Shown here one piece after another: positions 1 to 6,900 of a stretch of 37,735 nt of DNA. Numbering within the stretch: position 1 is the first letter of the stretch; each line of letters opens with the position of its first letter. The notes below the pieces were generated by a model. That model had not been told where the DNA came from. It worked only from the letters and a program-made list of their open reading frames with translations, and ran no database searches. Position numbers and translations under genes: made by a program. This DNA is from a virus: the IMG/VR virus record IMGVR_UViG_3300020579_000002, positions 1-37,735 of that record. One strand, written 5' to 3'.

Positions 1-127
1 CACCTCGCCCGGAATATGCACAATCGGCCCTTCGCCCATCGGATAGATCGGACGCGGTGATTTGATGTTCTCGCACGCTGCGGCAATGCGCTCCAAGGCG
101 ACTGCCATCCGTTCAAAACATTGTTCG
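1..127. repeat. Terminal direct repeat, left copy (circular overlap)
   Basis: These 127 bases are identical to the last 127 bases of the window. An exact overlap of this length is typical of a contig assembled from a circular (or circularly permuted) molecule, 127 being a common assembler word size. It should be counted once, giving a circle of 37,608 bp. It lies inside a minus-strand coding region, so it is not a biological att site or tRNA repeat. Confidence 0.95.
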
Positions 128-144
128 ATTGAGGATAAGCCCAT
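1..144 (-). CDS. 5' part of the junction-spanning gene (see 37375-37735)
   Basis: This is the N-terminal 48 codons of a 125-residue protein whose remainder lies at the right end of the window. The ATG at 144 adds twelve in-frame residues (MGLSSIEQCFER) before the methionine seen in the right-hand copy. The added helix continues the amphipathic pattern of the next stretch (MAVALERIAAACENI), which is why I prefer 144 as the start, although no clear ribosome site precedes either ATG. The gene diverges from the HTH gene at 182, with only 37 bases between them. Confidence 0.7.
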   Translation of the reverse strand, partial: MGLSSIEQCFERMAVALERIAAACENIKSPRPIYPMGEGPIVHIPGEV

Positions 145-157
145 AGCGAGATAGGAT
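129..157 (+). promoter_or_regulatory. Candidate sigma70-type promoter for the HTH gene at 182
   Basis: TTGAGG (129-134) and TAGGAT (152-157) are separated by 17 bases; each matches the -35/-10 consensus at 4 of 6 positions. The predicted start near 164 would give a short leader containing the GAGG ribosome site at 172-175. A small perfect dyad (GATG-TAG-CATC) follows the -10 and could be an operator. The assignment is by pattern only. Confidence 0.35.
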
Positions 158-181
158 GTAGCATCTGGTACGAGGTGTCAA

Positions 182-436
182 ATGCTCACGAAACGAGATC
201 GAACCGCCCTGCAGAAAGCGGTCGAAGCGGTGTTCAAGGTGCGGCGTGAGAATCTACACGCCCTCATGATTCGCGCGGGAGGTTGGACCGAGCTCGGCAA
301 GTGGACCGCTCAGTCGGCGGCGTTCTTGGTGGCCTGCGCGGGACCGAATCCCTCCCGCACGATTGGCGAGAAACTCGCACGCTCGCTCGAGGTGAACTTA
401 GGGCTCAAGTCCGGATGGCTCGATCAATCCCACTGA
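182..436 (+). CDS. cI/Cro-type HTH DNA-binding regulator, single domain
   Basis: This 84-residue protein is predicted to bind DNA as a phage repressor or anti-repressor. Residues 35-82 resemble the lambda-repressor-like fold: a GGWTELGKW segment is followed by GPNPSRTIGEKLARSLE and a closing LGLKSGWLDQ, a pattern seen in many XRE-family phage regulators (G-x-N-P-x-R-x-I-G-E-K-x-A-R, then GWLD). There is no C-terminal peptidase or dimerisation domain, so it is about the size of Cro rather than full CI and would not be RecA-cleavable. A strong ribosome site (GAGG, six bases upstream) supports the ATG. It diverges from the junction gene and is followed by a hairpin at 476-507. Which decision it controls is inference. 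Confidence 0.75.
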   Translation: MLTKRDRTALQKAVEAVFKVRRENLHALMIRAGGWTELGKWTAQSAAFLVACAGPNPSRTIGEKLARSLEVNLGLKSGWLDQSH

Positions 437-442
437 CCGCGC

Positions 443-471
443 TTGCAAGACGCCAAACAGGGGTGTAAAAA
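443..471 (+). promoter_or_regulatory. Candidate promoter at the start of the structured region
   Basis: TTGCAA (443-448) and TAAAAA (466-471) have the ideal 17-base spacer and match consensus at 4 of 6 positions each. The predicted transcription start, about 478, falls at the first bases of a 12-bp stem, so a transcript from here would begin with a 5'-terminal hairpin. That arrangement, just past the stop codon of the HTH gene, suggests independent transcription of the downstream non-coding stretch. Confidence 0.35.
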
Positions 472-475
472 TGAG

Positions 476-510
476 AACGCCCCCGGAGTTGACCTTCCGG
501 AGGCGTTTGA
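476..510 (+). terminator. Strong hairpin after the HTH gene (terminator or 5' cap hairpin of an RNA)
   Basis: Bases 476-487 pair with 496-507 over 12 positions with one mismatch, closing an 8-base loop. The run after the stem (TTTGAT) is a poor U tract. It may terminate the HTH transcript, or, if the promoter at 443-471 is real, be the first helix of a structured RNA. The sequence alone does not decide between these. Confidence 0.5.
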
Positions 511-960
511 TCCGACCGTTGTGTTCGCCGCAACGGGAGAACCAGGTACAGTGACCCACCAACGGTTGGCACTGTAACCCAACCCCTCCCCTCGGCGCAA
601 GTCAACGCGCCAGTGCTGCGTCAAAGGTCAGAGGCCGTAATGGGCCAGCCGCACAAGAAACCAAAGCTAACCGTCTAGTGGACGGGATGAGCGTGATAGA
701 CGCTTGCCGCGAACTTACCCTGCGATTGCGTGAAACAGGCGCATCGAGGGGTTCCGAGCGTCCCTCAAGCCCTTGCAGGCCAGGGAGTAGGTCCGACAAA
801 ACTAACCACTGCCCGAAAGGGATGATGGATACCGTCCATCCGGTGGGCGACTGGTCCTCGAGACGGACATCGGACGTATAGCTTGTAAGACCCGGAGCGC
901 GGGCCATTTTGCATGAGCCAGATTCATGCAGGGCGGCGGGTTAGCGGAAGCGGATTCATG
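476..960 (+). ncRNA. Candidate large structured non-coding RNA or structured late leader
   Basis: No convincing protein gene lies here, but about a dozen helices are packed into 455 bases. Examples: 516-523/529-536 (8 pairs around a TTCGC loop), 548-553/570-575 with an inner 559-562/566-569, 594-598/607-611, 671-675/681-685, 690-694/700-704, 723-730/740-746 (one bulge), 746-750/762-766, 891-894/900-903 and 911-916/924-929. A three-way junction is closed by 806-809/843-846 and holds a CCC-GAAA-GGG hairpin (812-821) and a 6-bp hairpin (824-829/835-840); it is enclosed by 791-796/870-875. Bases 581-588 can also pair perfectly with 746-753. UUCG-like and GAAA loops fit the plus strand. Role unknown: options are a GOLLD/ROOL-type ornate RNA, an antitermination leader like HK022 put, or packaging/replication DNA. 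Short stems also arise by chance. Confidence 0.4.
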
Positions 961-1252
961 CCTACGATTTGTAAAGTCTTATATGCGACATATCCTGTCC
1001 AAACTGTTCTAAATGCGACATCCGTTGACGAGATCCCAAGTTGGGTTGAGGTAACGCGTGGGAGGTCAAGGAGTTAGACTTGTACTTCGCATAATACATA
1101 GTGAGTTAAGTTGGAATGTCAAATGGATCGGGTGACATAAGGCGGGAAATCTAAGGAATTCCTTGGGTCCTGTGGTGACGCTGAGGGTGACCCCCACGCT
1201 TCCTCCCCCAAAAATATTCTGAATCTGCGAGTTCGGGAGTAGTATTCGGCGG
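961..1252 (+). other. Non-coding late leader with repeated boxes; no gene seen
   Basis: This stretch lies between the hairpin-rich region and the first late gene. It contains the repeated ATGCGACAT boxes (983-991, 1013-1021), a -10-like CATAAT at 1090-1095 without a good -35, the perfect 12-base palindrome AAGGAATTCCTT near 1154, and a GTGG...CCAC hairpin around 1171-1198. Open frames on both strands are short and unlike proteins. It most likely carries the late promoter and leader. Confidence 0.4.
983..1021 (+). promoter_or_regulatory. Paired ATGCGACAT boxes upstream of the late operon
   Basis: ATGCGACAT occurs at 983-991 and again at 1013-1021, 30 bases apart (three helical turns), both followed by (AT)CC. 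Each has a small inverted symmetry around CGA; the first extends to a perfect 5-bp dyad, ATATG-CGA-CATAT (981-993). Position ahead of the 29-kb plus-strand unit suggests binding sites for a regulator. They do not match the operator sites at 35679-35726. Confidence 0.35.
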
Positions 1253-1510
1253 ATGGGTAACAAGCGGTGGACACCGTTAGAGATCAACCGGGTGGAGGCG
1301 CCGATTCCGTGTGATAGGACTGCGCGGGTACGGGACAGTGTGTTTGATGCGTTATCGGCATTAGAGGTAGGTCAAGCGATCCAACTGAATCGCAATGCGG
1401 TATTGATTCGCTGGTACATTGGGAACTATCGCAAGGGAAGTCCGGAGCGTCGATTTACGGTACGCAAGGACGGTCGGGCGGGGTGGTCGCGGATTTGGAG
1501 GGTGGCATGA
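1253..1510 (+). CDS. Small phage protein, first gene of the late operon
   Basis: An 85-residue basic protein of unknown function. The C-terminal half (IRWYIGNYRKGSPERRFTVR, then W-S-R-I-W-R-V) looks like the short DNA-contacting proteins often found near phage regulatory regions: a beta-rich stretch ending in a W-R-V tail. No catalytic motif is visible. It follows the long non-coding region and overlaps the next gene by four bases (ATGA), so it is translated with the terminase unit. The ribosome site is poor (GGGAG is about 14 bases upstream). Confidence 0.6.
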   Translation: MGNKRWTPLEINRVEAPIPCDRTARVRDSVFDALSALEVGQAIQLNRNAVLIRWYIGNYRKGSPERRFTVRKDGRAGWSRIWRVA

Positions 1511-1608
1511 ACGGAATCGAAGTGCTGGTGCTATCGGCGGTGATGTTCATTTTTGGATTCATCTGGGGGTGGCGCGGTCATCGGGCGTACGAGTCGGAGC
1601 GGTTATGA
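1507..1608 (+). CDS. 33-residue single-span membrane peptide
   Basis: A very short gene translationally coupled on both sides: its ATG shares ATGA with the upstream stop, and its TGA shares ATGA with the KTSC gene. It encodes one hydrophobic helix (about residues 5-22, VLVLSAVMFIFGFIWGW) and a charged tail (R-G-H-R-A-Y-E-S-E-R-L), giving an N-out/C-in prediction. Function unknown; size and topology would fit a holin-like or superinfection-type micropeptide, but nothing shows this. Confidence 0.55.
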   Translation: MNGIEVLVLSAVMFIFGFIWGWRGHRAYESERL

Positions 1609-1826
1609 AGCGGCGGGTGGTGAGTTCTTCGAATATTGCCTCGATCGGCTGGGAGGAGGGACCGGGGGGCACGGGGGACTTGGAGGTGGAGTACAAGTCC
1701 GGGCACGTGTATGTGTATCACGATGTGCCGGAGGGGGTGTATCGGACGGCGTTGGGGGCGAGTTCGGTGGGTAAGTTTGTGGCCTCGAGCATTCAGGATG
1801 TGTTCGAGCACACAAGAGTTTCTTGA
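1605..1826 (+). CDS. KTSC domain protein
   Basis: The 73-residue protein matches the KTSC family layout: an S-S-N-I-A-S-I-G-W start, a central L-E-V-E-Y-K-S-G-H-V-Y-V-Y strand pair, the V-P-E-G-V-Y turn, and an A-S-S-V-G-K-F helix cap. KTSC domains are small beta-alpha folds often found alone in phages or fused to lysyl-tRNA synthetase; their biochemical role is not settled. It is coupled by ATGA to the membrane peptide before it and by TGATG to the next gene. The ATG at 1605 is chosen over longer in-frame starts because of the coupling and family length. Confidence 0.8.
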   Translation: MKRRVVSSSNIASIGWEEGPGGTGDLEVEYKSGHVYVYHDVPEGVYRTALGASSVGKFVASSIQDVFEHTRVS

Positions 1827-2065
1827 TGCACATTGAACTCACGATCCTGCGTTTCCCCAGTCAGACGCTCTCACAAGTCGAAGTTGTGGCGGGCCCGTGT
1901 CGTATTCTCCAAGTGATGCGTCGCAATGAGGATGCGTTGGTCGATGCGAATGAGTTGGCTAAATTATTGGGCTTGCGGGTCCGGTTGATCGAACACACCG
2001 CACGCAAGGTCGAATCGACGGAGAGGGTGGACGGAAAGCCGACCGAACTCGTTCACTATGAGTGA
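1826..2065 (+). CDS. Small HTH-like protein before terminase (possible small terminase subunit)
   Basis: A 79-residue protein with a beta-rich N terminus and a helical segment (D-A-N-E-L-A-K-L-L-G-L-R-V-R-L-I-E-H-T-A-R-K) that reads like a helix-turn-helix. It overlaps terminase by eight bases. Position directly before the large subunit is where small terminase genes usually lie, but it is shorter than typical small subunits and shows no clear oligomerisation region, so the assignment is a guess from context. Confidence 0.55.
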   Translation: MHIELTILRFPSQTLSQVEVVAGPCRILQVMRRNEDALVDANELAKLLGLRVRLIEHTARKVESTERVDGKPTELVHYE

Positions 2066-3893
2066 ACTCATCATCCGGCCGGTGCTCACCGACGCCGAGC
2101 GCCGGGAGTTCTCATCGGCACGATTCGAGGAATTCTGCAAGAACCTGAAGATCGACTCGAAGGAGTTCGGTCAGATGCCCCTGACGTTTCTAGGCACGCA
2201 GCGGTATGTGATTGCCGAGATCGCCGAGGGGTTGGCGCGCGGGATTCACACCTTCGTGATCTTGAAGGGTCGGCAGTTGGGGATCTCGACGGTCTTACTC
2301 GCGCTCATCATCTATTGGCTCTTCAAGCATGCGGGCCTGAAAGGCGCGATGGTGACCGATACCGATGAGAACCGGGAACTGTTTCGATCGTACGTCGATC
2401 AGTATATTCAAAGTTTGCCGCGCCGATTGAAGGCGCCGATCGGCCGACATAACCGAACTCAGTTGCTATTGAAGAACCGCTCTCGCGCGATGTACATGGT
2501 CGCCGGCACCAAAAAGCAAGGCGGCTTGGGGCGCGCGAAGGATGTGAACTTCCTGCTCGCGACCGAATGCTCTTCGTGGGGCGATGAGGAGGGATTTTTA
2601 TCGCTCACCAATACCCTCGCACAAAAGAACCCCAATCGCCTGTATGTCTATGAGTCGACCGCGCGCGGCTACAACATGTTCTATCAGACCTGCGAGGTCG
2701 CGAAGAAATCGAAGACCCAAAAATTTATATTCGTCGGCTGGTGGCGGAACGAACTCTATTCCTGGCCGGAGGACTCGACCGAGTTCAAGACCTACTGGGA
2801 TGGCGAGCCCACCGGCGAGGAGCGGGTGTGGATCGGGGAAATATTCGAGCGCTATCAAGTCAATCTCAATGCGAACCAACTCGCCTGGTGGCGCTGGTAC
2901 GTCGCCGAGCAGATGAAGGGCGATGAAATGCTCGCCCTTCAGGAGATGCCGCCCACCGAGGAATATGCGTTTCAGTTGTCGGGATCCAAGTTCTTCTCGG
3001 CTGAACGGGTGAATTTGGCCTATCAGCATGCGGTCAAGCAGGAGGCGATCTACTTCCGGTACATCTTTGGGCTCAATTTCGAGGACACCCAGTTCGTCGA
3101 GACCACGGAGGAGAATGCGGAGGTCACGATCTGGGAGACGCCGGTGCGGCCCAAAGGCGGGGCGGACCGCGGTGGCTCCTACACCTTGGGCTGCGATCCC
3201 GCGTATGGATCGAGTGAGTGGGCGGACGAATTTGCGGGGTGCGTGCTGCGCTGCTATGCGGATAAGATCGTGCAGGTCGCCGAGATCGGCACCTCGAGCT
3301 GGACCGATCAGCAGTTCGCCTGGGCGATCGCGCACATGGCCGGCTGGTACGGGGACTGCATGCTCAATTTGGAGATGCAAGGGCCAGGCGCCGCGGTCTT
3401 CAACGAACTCCTGAACTTGAAACGCCAAGCCGGGAGTCTCGCGCCGGGCGATCCGCGCGCCGGCGCCTTTGATGTGATCGGCCGCATCCGCGACTATTTA
3501 TGGAAGAAGCAAGACAGTATTCACGGCAATTTCGCCTATCAGTGGCAGACCAATCCACGCGAGAAAATCCGCATGATGTCGACCTTGCGGTCTTACTTCG
3601 AGCGCGAGATCATCGAGTTGAATTCCCCGCTATGCTTGCAGCAGTTTCGCAATATCCACCGCAACGGCGACCAGATCGGCGGCGAGGGTCGGGCGAAGGA
3701 TGACCGGGTGATTGCCTTGGCGATCGCCACGGTGGCGTGGAATGACTGGATCATGCTCGAGATGCAGGCCATGCACCGCACCTACGATGCCGAGAACCGG
3801 CCGGCGGAAGCCAAAAAGCAATTCAGCGCGGTCGAGAAATCCGTGATCGGCTATTTGACCCAGCAGAAAATCAGTGTCCGCGGACTCACCTAG
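2058..3893 (+). CDS. terL: Terminase large subunit
   Basis: The DNA-packaging motor ATPase and headful/cohesive-end nuclease. The N-terminal ATPase has a Walker A variant KGRQLGIST (residues 70-78), a hydrophobic Walker B strand ending in E170 (N-F-L-L-A-T-E) and a coupling-type region after it. The C-terminal RNase H-like nuclease shows its acidic residues in order: D380 (L-G-C-D-P-A-Y-G), E439 (N-L-E-M-Q-G) and D548/D549 (A-K-D-D-R-V-I-A-L-A). At 611 residues it is a full-length two-domain protein. It docks on the portal to translocate DNA into the procapsid. The start overlaps the preceding gene by eight bases, as expected for coupled terminase genes. Confidence 0.95.
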   Translation: MSELIIRPVLTDAERREFSSARFEEFCKNLKIDSKEFGQMPLTFLGTQRYVIAEIAEGLARGIHTFVILKGRQLGISTVLLALIIYWLFKHAGLKGAMVTDTDENRELFRSYVDQYIQSLPRRLKAPIGRHNRTQLLLKNRSRAMYMVAGTKKQGGLGRAKDVNFLLATECSSWGDEEGFLSLTNTLAQKNPNRLYVYESTARGYNMFYQTCEVAKKSKTQKFIFVGWWRNELYSWPEDSTEFKTYWDGEPTGEERVWIGEIFERYQVNLNANQLAWWRWYVAEQMKGDEMLALQEMPPTEEYAFQLSGSKFFSAERVNLAYQHAVKQEAIYFRYIFGLNFEDTQFVETTEENAEVTIWETPVRPKGGADRGGSYTLGCDPAYGSSEWADEFAGCVLRCYADKIVQVAEIGTSSWTDQQFAWAIAHMAGWYGDCMLNLEMQGPGAAVFNELLNLKRQAGSLAPGDPRAGAFDVIGRIRDYLWKKQDSIHGNFAYQWQTNPREKIRMMSTLRSYFEREIIELNSPLCLQQFRNIHRNGDQIGGEGRAKDDRVIALAIATVAWNDWIMLEMQAMHRTYDAENRPAEAKKQFSAVEKSVIGYLTQQKISVRGLT

Positions 3894-3900
3894 CGAGGTG

Positions 3901-4341
3901 ATGTCGGTCGCCGAGATCGAGCGGCGCCTGCACGAAGTACGGCAAGGCGAACTGCATCTGAAAACCGAGCTCCCGCCCGACAATGCGCATAATGCGGTGC
4001 TCCGCTATGCCGATATCTGCCGGTATCTGCAACTGGATCAGCCGAACTTGCTCAAATGCTTTCCCGACCTGCCGCGCCACAACCATCGCCTGTGGCGCGC
4101 CCGCGGCCCGACCGCGACCGTGGCAGCCCCGTTGCCCGCCGCCTGGCAGCGCAACCTCTCGCGCTTCTTCCACGGCTGGGATTCGGGCGCGCTCACCAAA
4201 GCGCAAGTCCACGGTAAATGGTGTATCGTCGGCCGTCATGAGACATCGCCGCTGGCATCCGCGCCGCGCGCGCAAGGCCCGACGCGGGTCCTGACGATGC
4301 GCATTGATCCGAAAACCCTGGGGCTGAAACTGGAGCGTTGA
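3901..4341 (+). CDS. Uncharacterised protein between terminase and portal
   Basis: About 146 residues with no family I recognise. The N terminus is helical (V-A-E-I-E-R-R-L-H-E-V-R), and a Y-A-D-I-C-R-Y-L-Q-L-D-Q-P-N-L-L-K-C-F segment could be helix-turn-helix, so a DNA-contacting or terminase-accessory role is possible. A GTG at 3874 in the same frame would add nine residues and overlap terminase; I chose the ATG at 3901 because of the adjacent GAGG, though the spacing is short. The gene sits one base before the next ORF. Confidence 0.65.
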   Translation: MSVAEIERRLHEVRQGELHLKTELPPDNAHNAVLRYADICRYLQLDQPNLLKCFPDLPRHNHRLWRARGPTATVAAPLPAAWQRNLSRFFHGWDSGALTKAQVHGKWCIVGRHETSPLASAPRAQGPTRVLTMRIDPKTLGLKLER

Positions 4342-4342
4342 G

Positions 4343-4846
4343 ATGGCCGTCATCAAGGAATTTGAATGCCTGCTCCACGGGACGTTCGAGGGCAGTCACG
4401 CGATCTGCCCCGAATTCGGCTGCGAATCGAAGGCGGTGACGCAGGTGTTCCTGACCCCGGTCGGGATCGGCACCAATTTTCGCAAGCGCTTCGATGCCGG
4501 CATGCGAAAATCGGCCGATATGTACCAAATCAGCGATTGGAAGAGTTCCAAGGAAGGAGATACCTCCTTCGCCGGCCGCGCGCCCTTAGGACAAGAACTC
4601 CTCTGGGGCGATAGTTGCAAAAAAGTCATGGGCCGCTCCTTCGCCGAACTCACGGGCCTTGCGCAAAAGCCCTTGATCGTCGATAAACGCGATGGCTCGG
4701 GTCAGGTGCGCTTGGATCGCAACAACGGGTTGCGGGAAGCGGCGACCGAAGCCGGAATCACGCGGCGCCGATTACCGAAAGCGGGTGAAGTCACGGCCGA
4801 GCCCACCGCAGCAGCCAAAGCCCAGGCTCAAAGTCTCACGGTGTGA
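4343..4846 (+). CDS. Zinc-ribbon-like phage protein upstream of portal
   Basis: The 167-residue protein starts with F-E-C-L-L-H-G-T-F-E-G followed by C-P-E-F-G-C: a C/H-rich pattern typical of a small N-terminal zinc knuckle. Comparable proteins sit beside portal genes in other podoviruses, but their role is unknown. The rest is polar, with a basic stretch (I-T-R-R-R-L-P-K) and an Ala-rich tail. Its stop overlaps the portal GTG start by four bases. Confidence 0.7.
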   Translation: MAVIKEFECLLHGTFEGSHAICPEFGCESKAVTQVFLTPVGIGTNFRKRFDAGMRKSADMYQISDWKSSKEGDTSFAGRAPLGQELLWGDSCKKVMGRSFAELTGLAQKPLIVDKRDGSGQVRLDRNNGLREAATEAGITRRRLPKAGEVTAEPTAAAKAQAQSLTV

Positions 4847-6531
4847 TCCTCCCGAAAGACATGCTCGAGCGCTCGCGGCTGTACGAGGAACTGGTCCGCC
4901 AGTGCACCGCGACCCGCATGGATCGGTTCAATTTCTATCAGACCCTGCGCAACTATTACCTTTTTGGCTCGGCCGATGCTAAAGGCGCGCCCTATAACAA
5001 GATAGGTTCCACGGTCGAGACACTCGCGTCGTTCATTTATTCGCCCGATACCCTGCGGTTTTCGCTCCAGTTAGGCACCGAAGCCTCCCACGACGATATT
5101 GCGAAGGCCGTGCCGCTCGCGCGCGAGGTCACCGAGCAATGGCGGGTCTCGAAAACCCACATTCTCTTTGGCGTGGCGCTGCGCTGGGCGCATGTGTTCG
5201 GAATTACGCTCCTGAAAGTTCTGTGGAAGGGCAATCGGACGCGCAGTTATCTGGTCGAGCCGCATCAATTCGGGGTGCTGCGGGAGGATTTGACCGAACT
5301 CTCCGATCAAGAGGCCTTCACGCATCACTACACCATCACCAAGACCCAGTTGGGCCATGACCTCAAAGGCAATCCGCGCAAGGACACGATTTTAGGGCGC
5401 GTCGGGCGCGGCGGCGCGGATTCGCTGCCGCAAATGTCGACCGGCCTCTCGCGGCTCCTGGTGGGTTCTCCGGTCGGCGGCGTTCCGGGCTCGATTGCCA
5501 TTCCCGGCGGCATGTCCGGGATCGAGGGCGGGATCGGTGGCTCCGGCCGCGGCCCCACCTACGACTATGCGCCGCAGGTCGAGGTCGATCTCATCGACAT
5601 GTGCGACTTGTACGTGTGGGATGATGAGCAGGAGGACTATCAGGTCGTGACTCGGGCCGCGCCCGATGTGGTGATCTACGATCGCCCGAGTCGTTGGATG
5701 GGGCACGTCAAGGGGATTGCCCCGTTCGTGACCGTGCGCCCGGAATTTAACCTGTACGACTATTTTTGGGGCTCTTCCTTCGTCGCGCGCTTGACCTGGC
5801 TTCAGGACTGGCGCACCGATCGGACCTATCAAATACGGGCGCTCTTGACCAAACAGGTCAATCCCCCCATGACCATGATCGGCGGAGTCGGGATCAGCGA
5901 GGAGAAGTTCTTAGCCTACGGTGCAGCGGGCGGCCGGCTTTCCTCCAGCGTCCCCAACGCCAAAATTGACGTGCACGCCCCGCACATGCCGGAGAATATC
6001 TTCACCGAATTGAGTCAGATCGATTCGATGTTCGATGACCAGGCAGGCTTGGGACACGTGCTGCAGGGTAAGGGCGAGGCGGGGGTACGCTCGCGAGGTC
6101 AGGCGGATTTGATGGCGCGCTTGGGTTCCTCACGCCCGAAGGAGCGGGCCATTGCGGCGGAGGAGTCGGCGGAAGAAGTCGCCGGGTTGGTGTTGCGCTT
6201 GACGCAAGATCATTCCGAGCAGCGCTTCTTCGCGCACCTGGAGGGGCAAACCTTGCCCTTTACCGCGGAACAGTTTACAAGGGATTACGAGGTGAAAGTC
6301 GATGGACACTCCTCGAGTCCGATTTTCGTGGAGGATCGCAAGCATGATGCGATCACCTTGCTCGAAGCCCATGCGATCGATCGGGAGACGTTGCTCGACC
6401 TCTTTGATCCGCCGAACTTGCAAGATTTGAAAGAACGGCTCAAAGTGTTGGAGAAACACGAGCAGGAAGCGAAGAAGTTGGAGGCGCAAATGGCACAGTC
6501 GGGTCAAGCACCGCACAAGGGCAAGCGATGA
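4843..6531 (+). CDS. Portal protein
   Basis: The 562-residue protein forms the dodecameric ring at one capsid vertex through which DNA enters and leaves, and it binds terminase and the tail. The N-terminal half carries the usual portal features: helical R-M-D-R-F-N-F-Y-Q-T-L-R-N-Y-Y, a W-x-x-x-x-T/F-G-I-T-L-L-K-V-L-W core strand, and later an I-D-S-M-F-D-D-Q-A-G-L-G stem helix; a charged coiled C terminus follows. A Gly/Pro-rich insert of about 50 residues (near 185-240) is unusual. The gene starts with GTG, overlapping the previous stop, and its size fits podovirus portals. Confidence 0.85.
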   Translation: MILPKDMLERSRLYEELVRQCTATRMDRFNFYQTLRNYYLFGSADAKGAPYNKIGSTVETLASFIYSPDTLRFSLQLGTEASHDDIAKAVPLAREVTEQWRVSKTHILFGVALRWAHVFGITLLKVLWKGNRTRSYLVEPHQFGVLREDLTELSDQEAFTHHYTITKTQLGHDLKGNPRKDTILGRVGRGGADSLPQMSTGLSRLLVGSPVGGVPGSIAIPGGMSGIEGGIGGSGRGPTYDYAPQVEVDLIDMCDLYVWDDEQEDYQVVTRAAPDVVIYDRPSRWMGHVKGIAPFVTVRPEFNLYDYFWGSSFVARLTWLQDWRTDRTYQIRALLTKQVNPPMTMIGGVGISEEKFLAYGAAGGRLSSSVPNAKIDVHAPHMPENIFTELSQIDSMFDDQAGLGHVLQGKGEAGVRSRGQADLMARLGSSRPKERAIAAEESAEEVAGLVLRLTQDHSEQRFFAHLEGQTLPFTAEQFTRDYEVKVDGHSSSPIFVEDRKHDAITLLEAHAIDRETLLDLFDPPNLQDLKERLKVLEKHEQEAKKLEAQMAQSGQAPHKGKR

Positions 6532-6683
6532 GTCAGGAGAAAATCGATCGCGCCAAAACACCCGCCGGCGGCCATCAACCGGGTCACGCGTACAAGCGCA
6601 ATTTCAATCACGGGCCCTCGGGCCGGTTTGGCGTTCGGATGGCCCGCGGCAAGCAGTCGCGTTCGAAGAGTTCTCGTGGATAG
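6528..6683 (+). CDS. 51-residue basic protein after portal
   Basis: The ATG overlaps the portal stop (ATGA), so it is translationally coupled. The product is rich in Arg, Lys, His and Gly (for example G-V-R-M-A-R-G-K-Q-S-R-S-K-S-S-R-G at the end) and has no hydrophobic core. It is the first of a run of tiny positively charged ORFs before the scaffold region. A role in binding nucleic acid or the negatively charged scaffold is inference. Confidence 0.55.
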   Translation: MSQEKIDRAKTPAGGHQPGHAYKRNFNHGPSGRFGVRMARGKQSRSKSSRG

Positions 6684-6745
6684 ATTGACTGAAGGTATGG
6701 CTGCTCCTTCCCAAAAGTGGCCGCTCTTCACACAGGAGATGCACC

Positions 6746-6781
6746 ATGGTTCGCCATAAGCGCCGTCATAAGCGGAAGTAA
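6746..6781 (+). CDS. Putative 11-residue poly-basic peptide
   Basis: The frame encodes MVRHKRRHKRK, preceded by a good AGGAG site (6733-6737, eight bases upstream). Nine of the eleven residues are Arg, Lys or His. So short a frame can arise by chance, but the ribosome site and the similar neighbours make translation plausible. Mass spectrometry of virions or ribosome profiling would decide. Confidence 0.3.
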   Translation: MVRHKRRHKRK

Positions 6782-6787
6782 TTGGGA

Positions 6788-6807
6788 GGGAGAGCGTAAG
6801 CTCTCCC
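6788..6807 (+). terminator. Perfect 8-bp hairpin with GTAA tetraloop between micro-ORFs
   Basis: GGGAGAGC (6788-6795) pairs perfectly with GCTCTCCC (6800-6807) around a GNRA-type GTAA loop. No U tract follows, so it is not a standard intrinsic terminator. It lies directly after the 11-codon ORF and 23 bases before the next one, where it could protect mRNA, attenuate, or control translation. Confidence 0.4.
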
Positions 6808-6830
6808 CATTGAAACGACGGAGAATGGAT

Positions 6831-6899
6831 ATGGCCGCACGGCCCGCGAAGTTCAAAGGCGCTCGGACCCGACGCAGTCGGCCGGCGCGAGGCATTTGA
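6831..6899 (+). CDS. Putative 22-residue Arg-rich peptide
   Basis: The ATG at 6831 has GGAG seven bases upstream (6820-6823); a second ATG at 6825 would add two residues. The product (about M-A-A-R-P-A-K-F-K-G-A-R-T-R-R-S-R-P-A-R) is strongly basic and disordered-looking. It ends one base before the ATG of the next tiny frame, consistent with coupled translation. Confidence 0.4.
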   Translation: MAARPAKFKGARTRRSRPARGI

Positions 6900-6900
6900 G

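Noticed and set aside
1-127. Terminal repeat as an attachment site or packaging terminus
   Set aside because: The repeat lies inside a continuous coding frame and its length equals a common assembly word size, so overlap of a circular contig explains it.
602-907. 101-codon minus-strand frame in the structured region
   Set aside because: Composition is not protein-like, it has no coupled neighbour, and it crosses many hairpins; more likely a chance open frame.
437-1252. tRNA gene within the long non-coding region
   Set aside because: I looked for a GTTCGAATC-type T arm and a matching acceptor stem and found none; the hairpins do not form a cloverleaf.
1066-1287. 73-codon minus-strand frame ahead of the late operon
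   Set aside because: No ribosome site, no recognisable pattern, and it would run against the likely late promoter.
2598-3428. 276-codon frame opposite terminase
   Set aside because: A GC-rich antisense shadow of a certain gene; the terminase ATPase and nuclease motifs are on the plus strand.
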